Assembly (NCBI GenBank): GCA_016703765.1
Contig: JADJBL010000045.1
Location: 372,001 to 436,000 of the forward strand
From: Saprospirales bacterium
GTDB taxonomy: Bacteria > Bacteroidota > Bacteroidia > Chitinophagales > Saprospiraceae
Direction: 5' to 3'
DNA: 64,000 nucleotides
A program made the translations under genes and the position numbers. Under the pieces are notes generated by a model that saw only the letters and a list, made by a program, of their open reading frames with translations, had not been told where the DNA came from and did no database searches. The first letter of the stretch is position 1. Every line of letters begins with the position of its first letter. This document shows, piece after piece, positions 1-7,390 of the stretch.

Positions 1-778
1 CCCACAGCGTCACGCCTTCCACCTCGTGCCCCATGTACACGGCCGGGTATGAAAAATGCACCGTGCCGTTGACCGAGTCCTCGACGGGGGAGGTGTAAAC
101 TTCGCCGGAAGGCATATTGGTCTGTCCGTCGGAGTTGATCCAGGTGCGGCCGGCGGTATTGAACCGAATGTCGATGCCGTCGCCGAGGTATCGGATATCG
201 GTGCGCTGGTTGAGCAGGTCGACGACCTGCTGCTGTGCCTTGCGCACGTTTTTCCAGCTCCTGACGGGGTCTGCTTCCAGCAGCTTACAGGCATCGAAGA
301 CGAAAAACTCGTATTCCTCCAGCGACATGCCCGCCTCCTGCGCGGCCGCCTGGGTGGGAAACTGGCAAAGATTGCGCTTCAGGTCGCGGGTGGCCGTCCG
401 CTCGAAATAGGTCTTGTGCACCGGCGCCATGGCCTGTTGCCTGGCCTTCAGCTTGCCGGGGGCCACGTTCTGGTCTTCTCTCAGGTTAAAGGGCGCCCGG
501 ATATAGAGGTAGGCATTAAAAGTTTCCATGGCCTGCTGGTGGAAGGGGGAAACAGTTCGTATCTGCTCTTCGCCGGCTTCTTCAAGAAAAATCCGTCCAC
601 GCTCGGCAAAGGCCAGGTCGGTCTCTACATGCGCCCCGGCTCGCACGGCCATGCGATACACTTCTTTCACAAGGGGCTCGCCCAGCGTAGTAGAGCTGAT
701 GTATAGCCAGTCGTTTTCCTTGATTTCCAGACAGTAGTGGACCAGCAGGTTAGCGTATTTGGTAAGGATGGATTCCAT
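1..778 (-). CDS. M29-family aminopeptidase (3' end cut by window edge)
   Basis: Reading leftward from the ATG at 776-778 (MESILTKYANLLVHYCLEIK) the frame stays open to the window edge, giving about 259 residues of the N-terminal part. The pattern of an N-terminal helix, then DWLYISSTTLGEPLVKEV, and the later segments RFNTAGRTWINSDGQTNMPSGE and VNGTVHFSYPAVYMG match thermophilic M29 metallo-aminopeptidases (AmpS/PepS type). In that family the NMPSGE-type motif supplies a metal ligand. These enzymes are cytosolic dinuclear-metal peptidases that trim N-terminal residues from peptides. The gene lies 72 bp downstream of hflX on the same strand, separated by a hairpin. The C-terminal metal ligands lie outside the window, so activity cannot be judged. 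Confidence 0.85.
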   Translation of the reverse strand, partial: MESILTKYANLLVHYCLEIKENDWLYISSTTLGEPLVKEVYRMAVRAGAHVETDLAFAERGRIFLEEAGEEQIRTVSPFHQQAMETFNAYLYIRAPFNLREDQNVAPGKLKARQQAMAPVHKTYFERTATRDLKRNLCQFPTQAAAQEAGMSLEEYEFFVFDACKLLEADPVRSWKNVRKAQQQVVDLLNQRTDIRYLGDGIDIRFNTAGRTWINSDGQTNMPSGEVYTSPVEDSVNGTVHFSYPAVYMGHEVEGVTLW

Positions 779-795
779 TTTTTTAGTTTTTAAGC

Positions 796-835
796 TAATA
801 AGTGAATGAGTTATTAAAAACTTATTCACTTATTA
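796..835. repeat. AT-rich octamer-word hairpin
   Basis: Two 17-nt arms (796-812 and 819-835) pair with one G-U-type mismatch around a 6-nt loop. The arms are made of 8-bp words of the AGTGAATG/AGTTATTA type. The hairpin sits between the end of hflX and the start of the aminopeptidase gene, both leftward. It could terminate hflX transcription, although it lacks a clear T-tract. It belongs to the same word family as the hairpins at 12438, 56398 and 63781. Confidence 0.75.
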
Positions 836-850
836 ACTCAATCCCTCTTT

Positions 851-2065
851 CTACCATTTCTTCACTTCGTGAGGGTATCTCACAATGTATTGATCCCGAA
901 CCATTTTTAAAAGCTTTTGGCGCAATTCTTCAATATTTTCGCGGGAAGTGGCGGAAATGTACACATTCTCATAGCCGAACTCCCGGCGAAGCTGCTCCTT
1001 GAGGTTGGTTTCGATCTCTTTTTTGCCCTCTTCTTCCAACAGTGCGTCGTAGTTTAGTTTCCGGTAGAGGTCCATTTTGTTGAAGACCAGAAGGGTTGGT
1101 TTGTTGCGGGCGTCGAGGCTTTCCAGGGTCTCCTCGACGGTGCGGATCTGGTCTGCAAAATAGGGGTGGGCTATATCCACGATGTGGAGAAGGATGTCGC
1201 TTTCCCGCACCTCGTCGAGGGTCGATTTAAAGCTCTCGATGAGGTGGTGAGGCAGCTTGCGGATAAAACCGACGGTGTCGGAAACCAGGAAGGGCGTGTT
1301 TTCCCACGCAATCTTCCGGACGGTGGTGTCGAGCGTGGCGAAGAGCTTGTTTTCGGCGAAGACCTCCGACTTTGCGAGCAGGTTCATCAGCGTAGATTTT
1401 CCTACGTTGGTGTAGCCCACCAGGGAAACCCGGATCATGGCGCCCCGCTGCTTGCGCATGGTCACGTTTTGCTGGTCGATCTTCTCGAGCTTTTTCTTGA
1501 GGAGGGAGATCTTGTCGCGCACGATCCGGCGGTCGGTTTCGATCTCCTTTTCCCCCGGACCTCTCATGCCGATTCCGCCCCGTTGGCGTTCGAGGTGGGT
1601 CCACAAACCGCGGAGGCGGGGGAGGAGGTATTGCATCTGAGCCAGTTCGACCTGGGTCTTGGCCTGTGCCGTTTGTGCGCGCGAGGCGAAAATATCCAGG
1701 ATGAGGCTGCTTCGGTCGACGATCTTGACCTTGAGTTCTTTTTCGAGGAGGTTGACCTGCTTGCCCGAGAGGTCGTCGTCAAAAATCACGAGGTTGATCT
1801 CCTCGTGGCGTTCGAGAAATTGTCCGATCAGGGCCACTTTCCCGCTGCCGATGAAGGTCTTGGGGTCGGGGTGGGTCAGTTTTTGCACAAAACGCTCCAG
1901 GGTGGCAGCGCCCGCGGTGAGGGCGAGGAATTCCAGTTCGTCGAGGTATTCGTTTACCTGGTCTTCGGTTTGTTCCTGGGTGATGACACCCACCAGCACG
2001 GCATATTCAGCGGCTTTTTTGATCCCGTTTTGCGGGCGCTCCCCCATTTTCCAATCGTTCCCCAT
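851..2065 (-). CDS. hflX: GTPase HflX
   Basis: 404 residues, normal for HflX, a ribosome-associated GTPase that splits stalled or stressed 70S particles. The N-terminal HflX domain (about residues 20-200) contains the glycine-rich GGIGMRGPGEKEIETDRR stretch. The G domain follows with G1 GYTNVGKST (about 217-225), LDTTVR (245-250), G3 DTVG (263-266) and G4 NKMD (329-332). The start is the ATG at 2063-2065, 18 bp from the end of the EnvC-like gene, so the two may be co-transcribed. No lesion is visible. Confidence 0.97.
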   Translation of the reverse strand: MGNDWKMGERPQNGIKKAAEYAVLVGVITQEQTEDQVNEYLDELEFLALTAGAATLERFVQKLTHPDPKTFIGSGKVALIGQFLERHEEINLVIFDDDLSGKQVNLLEKELKVKIVDRSSLILDIFASRAQTAQAKTQVELAQMQYLLPRLRGLWTHLERQRGGIGMRGPGEKEIETDRRIVRDKISLLKKKLEKIDQQNVTMRKQRGAMIRVSLVGYTNVGKSTLMNLLAKSEVFAENKLFATLDTTVRKIAWENTPFLVSDTVGFIRKLPHHLIESFKSTLDEVRESDILLHIVDIAHPYFADQIRTVEETLESLDARNKPTLLVFNKMDLYRKLNYDALLEEEGKKEIETNLKEQLRREFGYENVYISATSRENIEELRQKLLKMVRDQYIVRYPHEVKKW

Positions 2066-2083
2066 AGTGTTTTTTCGTAAAAA

Positions 2084-3292
2084 TTATCTCGGCGCGAGCC
2101 AGTCGAGCGGGTTCATTCGGTTTTTTTCCTGCCAGACTTCAAAATGCACCTCTGCGGCGCTGGTCTTTGGGTCGGTACGCACCTTGCCGATCACTTCCTT
2201 TGCTTTTACGGTCTGGCCGCGTTTCACGGAAACCTCTTCCAGGTTGGAATACACCGTGTAGTAGGAGCCGTGCCGGATGATGGCCATATAACTGCTATAT
2301 CCCGGTATGAATTGCACCCCGACCACTTCGCCCTGGAAAATACAGAGCACGGAAGCGTCGAGCTCGGTGCGGATATCGATGCCGTTGTTTGTAAGATAAA
2401 CCCCCGAGAGCGAGGGATGTTCTTGCCGGCCGAAATATCCGGTGATAGTACCGTTCTGCACCGGCCAACCCAGGCGGCCCTTTACCCCTTCAAAACCGGA
2501 GGACGCCTCGGCGGCCGCGTTGCTGACGGTATTGGTTTCGTCCTTTCGCTCCGCCTTGCGGGCCTTGGCCATTTCGTCCCGAATCACTTTTTCAATGGCC
2601 GAATTGAGTTGTTCGTGCGCCTGCCGTTTTTTCTTCAACTCGGCCATCAGGCTGTCTTCGTAGGTCTTCAAGCTTTTGAGCAATTTGTCCTTTTCGTCGA
2701 GCTCGGTGGCCAGTCGTCCGGTTTGCCAGTTGGCGTTTTCCAGCAGGCTTTGCTTTTCCTTCTTTCGGGTTTCCAGTTCGTGCAACTGGGAAATGAGCGT
2801 GGACTGGGTTTCGGAGATCAGGTGGGCCTGCTTTTCGCGGTAATGGTCGTATTGCTTGAGGTACTGCCAGCGGCGAAAGGCATCGTTGAGGCTATGCGCG
2901 GAAAAAAGAAACAGGATGCGCCCGAGGGTGAGCTTTTGGCGGTATGCCACGCGGGCCATCTGGCCGTATTCGCGATACAATTTATCGATGTCGCTCTGGA
3001 GGGACTGGATGACGGAATGCAATTGGGTAAGGCTCCCATCTGCCAGGTTCACCTCCTCTTGCAGGGTGCGGATAAGCTCTTTGCGTTTTTTGATTTGTCC
3101 CTGGAGGGTATTGTAGCGAAGGAGCGTCGTTTCCTTATTCTTTTTGGTATCGGTGAGCAATTCCTCCGCTTTCTGGATGTCCAGAATGAGTTTTTTTCTT
3201 CTCTCTTCCAGCAATTGGCGCTCCTGCGAAAAGCAGAGCAGCGGCGCCAGAAGAAAAAGGGCCAGAAAAACCTTAGGGGCGATTGATCTCAT
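2084..3292 (-). CDS. EnvC-like coiled-coil protein with degenerate LytM/M23 domain
   Basis: A signal peptide (MRSIAPKVFLALFLLAPLLC) is followed by a long coiled coil (roughly residues 20-260) and a C-terminal M23/LytM domain (about 275-400). This is the plan of EnvC/NlpD-type activators of cell-wall amidases at division. The LytM metal ligands are partly lost: the usual H-x-G-x-D reads NNGIDI and the HLS histidine reads SNLEEV, while HFEVW is kept. This points to a non-catalytic regulator rather than a peptidase. I chose the ATG at 3290-3292 because it starts directly at the signal peptide; an in-frame upstream start at 3313 would add seven residues. It overlaps the end of the DUF4292 gene by 20 bp, typical of a translationally coupled operon. 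Confidence 0.9.
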   Translation of the reverse strand: MRSIAPKVFLALFLLAPLLCFSQERQLLEERRKKLILDIQKAEELLTDTKKNKETTLLRYNTLQGQIKKRKELIRTLQEEVNLADGSLTQLHSVIQSLQSDIDKLYREYGQMARVAYRQKLTLGRILFLFSAHSLNDAFRRWQYLKQYDHYREKQAHLISETQSTLISQLHELETRKKEKQSLLENANWQTGRLATELDEKDKLLKSLKTYEDSLMAELKKKRQAHEQLNSAIEKVIRDEMAKARKAERKDETNTVSNAAAEASSGFEGVKGRLGWPVQNGTITGYFGRQEHPSLSGVYLTNNGIDIRTELDASVLCIFQGEVVGVQFIPGYSSYMAIIRHGSYYTVYSNLEEVSVKRGQTVKAKEVIGKVRTDPKTSAAEVHFEVWQEKNRMNPLDWLAPR

Positions 3293-4052
3293 CGTATCGG
3301 CTGGGAATCTCAAATTCTATGCTCTTTGGTATGTCGATCTCTACTTTTGAAAACTCGATCTCCACGGAAACCGGGCCCGATTCGGGGCTTTCCATTCTCA
3401 TCGTACGAAAATAAGAAAATTTTTGCTTCTTTCCCAGCGCTTCATAGCCCTTGAGCTCCATGCTGACCAGCCTTTTTTCCTGTTTTTCGGAAATGGAGAA
3501 CCTCCGCAGGGAAAAATCCTTTCCATCGAGGTGGTAAGTCACGGCAAATCGCTTGTCTTCGCCCTTCAGGGTGTAAAAGCCTTCTTCCACGCCCGATTCC
3601 AGTTCGGCGTTGAGGAAAAAGGGATTGCCGAGGAGGATCGACTCGAGGATTTGGAAATTGGCCGGAACCTGGAGCATTTGCGCAATTTCTTCCACCGACT
3701 TCCTCGAATATTGGCGGTTGATTCGGTCTACTACGAAGAAGGAGTCGGGCCGGATCAGGGCGCGGCCCATTTCCAGGTTGAGTTTTTTGACATTGGCCCA
3801 GATGACGCTGTCATTTCGCATCCGGAGGTTGGCGGTAGCCGAAACGGAATAGTTGTCATCCTTAAAGTCGATGCGGGCCCGGGCGCTGAACCAGTCGCAT
3901 TGCACCTGGTTTTGCGCCATTTTTTTCACGAGAAATTTGGCGCTGCGCCCCGGCAAATCGCCCGTGTCGCCCGCGGCGGGGCGAAAGATGCCGCAACCGG
4001 CGCTCAGCAGGACCAGAAGCAGGAGGGAGAGGCCTGGGGAGGTTTTATTCAT
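3273..4052 (-). CDS. DUF4292 family lipoprotein
   Basis: 259 residues starting with a lipoprotein signal (LLLLVLLSAGCGIF; lipobox LSAGC), so the mature protein should be lipid-anchored. The rest is beta-rich, with stretches such as DWFSARARIDFKDDNYSVSA and NADSVIWANVKK-like segments typical of DUF4292, a Bacteroidota family distantly like LolB/LolA lipoprotein carriers. From the gene order (nucleotidyltransferase, TPR, DUF4292, M23) a role in envelope biogenesis is inferred. It overlaps both neighbours by a few bases. No precise function is known. Confidence 0.85.
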   Translation of the reverse strand: MNKTSPGLSLLLLVLLSAGCGIFRPAAGDTGDLPGRSAKFLVKKMAQNQVQCDWFSARARIDFKDDNYSVSATANLRMRNDSVIWANVKKLNLEMGRALIRPDSFFVVDRINRQYSRKSVEEIAQMLQVPANFQILESILLGNPFFLNAELESGVEEGFYTLKGEDKRFAVTYHLDGKDFSLRRFSISEKQEKRLVSMELKGYEALGKKQKFSYFRTMRMESPESGPVSVEIEFSKVEIDIPKSIEFEIPSRYDEINRP

Positions 4053-5767
4053 AAGGTTTTCGCTCGGCTATTTTTTTCAGCAGGCGCGGGGAGGCGAAGC
4101 CTTTGTCGAGGGCTTTCTGCCAATATTCCACGGCCTGATTGGGGTCGTTTTTTTGAAAAAGGAGGTCGCCGTAGTGCTCCAGCGCGATGGGGTCTTCGTC
4201 CGCGCCGTGCTGGAAAGCCTTTTGGAACCATTCCTGGGCTTCACTGTAGGATTTCTTTTTGCTGAGCACCCAGGCGTAGGTGGATTCGATGCGGGCATTG
4301 CCGGGAGAGAGCTCATTGGCCTTGCGAATCATTTCCATTGCCTTTTCCGGGGTTTCTCCCCTCAACGTCAACGCGAAGCTGAATCCATCCAGGACCATGG
4401 CGTTTTCGGGGTTCAGGGTCAGGGCTTGCTGGAAAGCCTGTTCGCTCTTGGCCGTGTTGCCCGGCGTATTGTTGTGCCAGACCCAGTTGGGTGAGGACCT
4501 GGGCCTTCAATCCGGCATTCTTGCCGGTCATCAGGAGGGCCTGTTCCAGGGAGGGGATGCCTTTGGCGTAATTTTCCTGTCGGCAATAGCCCAGTCCGTT
4601 GTAAAAAAAGACGGAGACCTGGTTGGGGAAAAGGTCCATCGCTTTTTCGGTATAAAAGACCAGGGATGTATAGTCGGCGGTTTGTACGGCGAGCTGGAAG
4701 AGTTGTTCCCAGACCGAAAAAACGCTGTCGTCGAGTTCGATGGCCTGGCGATAGCGCTCCAGTGCCTTTTCTTTTTCGCCGGTGAGGTAGAGCAGGTCGC
4801 CGTTGAGCGCGCAGACCTTTGCCTGTGCGGGGTGGATGCGGTCGAGGATGGAGGCCAGGCGGAGCAGTTCGCGGGCGAGGATATCGTCGTTTGTCGCGGC
4901 CGCTTTTTCCACCAGGGGGAGGATCTGTTTGATCTTTTCGTCGAGGTCCACCTGCGGATTGAGGAAGATCGGGTCGAGGCTCTGAAGGAAAGCGGCGTCG
5001 CCAGCGGCGGGGGAGTCGATGGAGGAAAGGGCAAAAAAGGCCTTGGTGTCGTTGGGGTCGGTTTCAATTATCTTTTGGTACACGGCTTTCGCGCCGGGGA
5101 TATTTTCCATCTGGCGGTAAAAGCCCGCCAGCAGGTGGAGGTAGTCGGTATTGGCCGGGAATGCTTCGCATAGGCGCAGCAGCTCGAGCTCGGCTTTTTG
5201 GGTGTCGCCCGAGCCCAGGTAGAGCGCGTGTTTGCGGCGGCTCAGCTCTTCATGGATGCCGATGCGGCCTTCGAGGCTTTCATAGACCTGGAGCGCTTTG
5301 ACGGGTTGGCCGGCCTGCACGAGGAAATAGGCCCACTTGTAGTAATTGTTCTCGTCGGAAGGGGAGGCAGTGACTAGTTCTTCGTACAGGAGGGCGGCTT
5401 CGGCGAAGAGGTTGTTGCGCTGGTAGATGTCGGCCAGAAATTTTTTATACCATTGATTTTCGGGATCGATTCCGGCAGCCTGTTTGGCGAGGTTGAGGGC
5501 GTCGGCGTTGCGGTTCTGGTCGGCGTAGATGCGCGCCAGCTCGTAGGCGGCGGCATGGTTTTGGCGATCCTTTTTGAGCAGCTCCTGCAAGAGTTCTGCG
5601 GCCTTTTCGTGGTTGCCGAGCAGGCGATATTTATTGGCTTCGATGTAGAGCTCCTGGTCCTTTATTTTCTTTTCGGAAAAACGGCCGTCCTCCTGGGCCA
5701 TCAAGGGCAGGCATAGTAGGAGGAATGCGGCTAAAGTGGAGAAGCAGTATTTTGTTGAAAGTATCAT
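4045..5767 (-). CDS. Secreted TPR-repeat protein, apparent frameshift
   Basis: A signal peptide (MILSTKYCFSTLAAFLLL...LMAQ) leads into a continuous series of TPR-like helical pairs, about 570 residues in total. The first part reads in one frame from 5767 to about 4485. There the TPR pattern (QVLTQLG) breaks into a low-complexity proline/glycine tail, while another frame resumes at once with TAKSEQAFQQALTLNPENA and runs to 4045. A single indel near 4480-4490 therefore splits the gene. The downstream frame is still clean TPR, which favours a sequence error over old decay. TPR proteins of this operon position probably act as periplasmic scaffolds. It lies 8 bp after the nucleotidyltransferase gene and overlaps the DUF4292 start by 8 bp. 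Confidence 0.85.
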
Positions 5768-5775
5768 TATGTCTT

Positions 5776-6783
5776 TTACTGTATAAGGGTCGAAAAGTCG
5801 CCCACGCTGAGATCGGAAGGCGAGCCTTTGTATTCGACCTGATTGCCGATCATCGACCCGGAGAAGTTGGCTCCCGAGATGCTGGAACGGCTTTGAATAA
5901 TGCTGTTTTTAATAACGGAGTTCTCTATCCTCGAATTGTCGCCAATGGAAACAAAGGGGCCAATAACCGAGTCGCGGATGATCGTGCCCGCGCCGATATA
6001 GCAGGGAGGGACAACTATCGCGTTTTCGAGTTGCGCCTGTGCCGAGATGGAGTTGACGTTGTGATGTTTGATGGAGAGGATGCGCTGGTTGGTGTCGATG
6101 ATATTCTGCTTGTTTCCGCAATCCAGCCATTCTTCGATAGCGCCTGCGCGGAAGCGGGTCCCTTTTTGTTTCATGTTTTCCAGGGCGGAGGTGAGTTGGT
6201 ATTCTCCTTTGTCCCGGATATCGTTATCGAGCAGGTATTGGAGTTCCTTGCGGAGGTTTTCGCCATCGCGGAAGTAATAGATCCCTACGATGGCCAGGTC
6301 GGAGACAAAGACGGGCGATTTTTCGACAAACTCGGTGATGATCCCGGCCTCATCGGTTTTTACCACGCCGTATGCGGAGGGGTCTTTGACCTGTTTGACC
6401 CAAATGACCCCATCTTCATTGGGGTCGACGGAGAAATCGGCCTGGAACAGGGTATCGGCAAAGGCCACCAGGCAGTGGTCTTTCAGGCAATCCTTCGCGC
6501 AGAGTATGGCATGCGCCGTGCCGAGGGGCTGGTCCTGGTAGAAGATATGTCCCTTGGCGCCCAATTGTCCGGCGACGGAGATGAGGTGGGCTTCGACCTC
6601 CTTGCCGAAGTCGCCTATGATGAAGGCAATTTCATCGATCTTTTCGGTCATGGAGTCCGCCAGGTCTTCCACGATGCGCTGTACCATCGTTTTGCCGGCG
6701 ATCGGGAGCAGGGGCTTTGGAACGGTCAGGGTGTGGGGGCGCAGTCTCGAGCCGCGGCCGGCCATGGGGATGATGATTCTCAT
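5776..6783 (-). CDS. Sugar-phosphate nucleotidyltransferase
   Basis: 335 residues. The N-terminus carries the nucleotide-binding signature MAGRGSRLRPHTLTVPKPLL, with the G-x-G-x-R and PKP motifs of NDP-sugar pyrophosphorylases. The C-terminal third has repeated hydrophobic hexapeptides (ENAIVVPPCYIGAGTIIRDS, SIGDNSRIENSVI), predicting a left-handed beta-helix as in RmlA-long, GlmU and related enzymes. It should transfer a nucleotidyl group to a sugar-1-phosphate in the cytosol, but the sugar and base cannot be told from sequence. It is first in the leftward envelope operon. The ATG at 6781-6783 is only 5 bp from the start of the 7-bp repeat array. Confidence 0.93.
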   Translation of the reverse strand: MRIIIPMAGRGSRLRPHTLTVPKPLLPIAGKTMVQRIVEDLADSMTEKIDEIAFIIGDFGKEVEAHLISVAGQLGAKGHIFYQDQPLGTAHAILCAKDCLKDHCLVAFADTLFQADFSVDPNEDGVIWVKQVKDPSAYGVVKTDEAGIITEFVEKSPVFVSDLAIVGIYYFRDGENLRKELQYLLDNDIRDKGEYQLTSALENMKQKGTRFRAGAIEEWLDCGNKQNIIDTNQRILSIKHHNVNSISAQAQLENAIVVPPCYIGAGTIIRDSVIGPFVSIGDNSRIENSVIKNSIIQSRSSISGANFSGSMIGNQVEYKGSPSDLSVGDFSTLIQ

Positions 6784-6788
6784 TGTTT

Positions 6789-6840
6789 AGTGACTGGTGA
6801 CTGGTGATTAGTGACTGGTGATTGGTGACTGGTTACTGGG
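6789..6840. repeat. Seven-copy 7-bp repeat array (right-reading arm)
   Basis: 6789-6837 is exactly seven tandem 7-mers of consensus RGTGAYT (AGTGACT, GGTGACT, GGTGATT, AGTGACT, GGTGATT, GGTGACT, GGTTACT), followed by GGG. It is complementary to the array at 7315-7367, not to itself, so the two arrays can only form a long stem with each other, enclosing the four-helix-bundle gene. Confidence 0.92.
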
Positions 6841-6846
6841 TTAGGA

Positions 6847-7293
6847 CTAGGTAGGGGGGATTTTCTTTTCGAGGGAATTGATGAGGCCGTTTAACAGTTT
6901 GCCGGTTTGGTCCAATTTTTCTTTTAAAGAAGAAAATTCAGCCGGGGGCAAAAATGCCAAATCTTTGGCAAGGATCAAATAGTAATGGCATTCCTGCACA
7001 GAACCTCTTGAAATAATAAAGAATCGGATAATATCCCGAATCGATTTTTTCCCCGACCCTTCAGCAATATTGGCTGCGATGGAAACCGCCGCTCTTCTGA
7101 GCTGACTTACGAGGCCAAACTTTTCTTCAGAAGGAAATTTGACAGTCAGCCTATAAACTTCCAAGACAAAACTATGCGCGTTTTGCCAAGCCTGCAAACC
7201 TTCAAAACTCCTGTTTTTTTCATTTTTCGAAGAATAAGGAAATTCCTTCTCTTCAAAAAACAATGGATAAACACCCTCCTCCGTGATATACAT
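6847..7293 (-). CDS. Four-helix-bundle protein (23S rRNA-IVS-protein/Avd-like family)
   Basis: 148 residues. From about residue 27 it shows the family pattern FEGLQAWQNAHSFVLEVYRL, FGLVSQLRRAAVSIAANIAE, GSGKKSIRDIIRFFIISRGS and a C-terminal helix ending INSLEKKIPPT. This is the four-helix-bundle family first known from proteins encoded in 23S rRNA intervening sequences and related in fold to Avd of diversity-generating retroelements. Members bind nucleic acid in some cases; no general role is known. The gene is visibly AT-richer than its neighbours and is framed by inverted 7-bp repeat arrays with its own predicted promoter at 7367-7374, so it looks like an inserted cassette between pyk and the nucleotidyltransferase. 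The first 26 residues are unusual for the family, so a later start is possible. Confidence 0.9.
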   Translation of the reverse strand: MYITEEGVYPLFFEEKEFPYSSKNEKNRSFEGLQAWQNAHSFVLEVYRLTVKFPSEEKFGLVSQLRRAAVSIAANIAEGSGKKSIRDIIRFFIISRGSVQECHYYLILAKDLAFLPPAEFSSLKEKLDQTGKLLNGLINSLEKKIPPT

Positions 7294-7314
7294 ATCCCAC
7301 TTATTTTGCGTCTT

Positions 7315-7367
7315 TCACCAGTCACCAGTCACCAGTCACCAGTCACCAGTCACCAGTCACCAGTCAC
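7315..7367. repeat. Seven-copy perfect 7-bp repeat array (left-reading arm)
   Basis: Seven perfect copies of TCACCAG (7315-7363) plus TCAC. The reverse complement (CTGGTGA) is the word of the array at 6789-6840. Copies here are identical while those in the other arm vary. The array covers nearly the whole 5' untranslated region predicted for the four-helix-bundle gene. Confidence 0.95.
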
Positions 7368-7374
7368 AAATATA
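7367..7374 (-). promoter_or_regulatory. Predicted -7 box (TATATTTG) for the four-helix-bundle gene
   Basis: On the minus strand this reads TATATTTG, matching the Bacteroidota TAnnTTTG -7 element. Transcription would start near 7360, inside the repeat array, so the RNA would begin with CTGGTGA repeats and end past 6847 in their complement. No convincing -33 TTTG was seen. Confidence 0.5.
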
Positions 7375-7390
7375 AAGTTTTTCGCAACGC

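Noticed and set aside
3273..4052. DUF4292 as LolB
   Set aside because: Only fold-level likeness; no conserved LolB signature could be read, so the LolB name is not used.
6847..7293. Diversity-generating retroelement (Avd-like gene)
   Set aside because: No reverse transcriptase, template repeat or variable repeat was seen anywhere in the window.
7315..7367. Tandem TCACCAG copies as a CRISPR-like array
   Set aside because: The units are 7 bp with no spacers and no cas genes are nearby; the array is the complement of another array across a gene.
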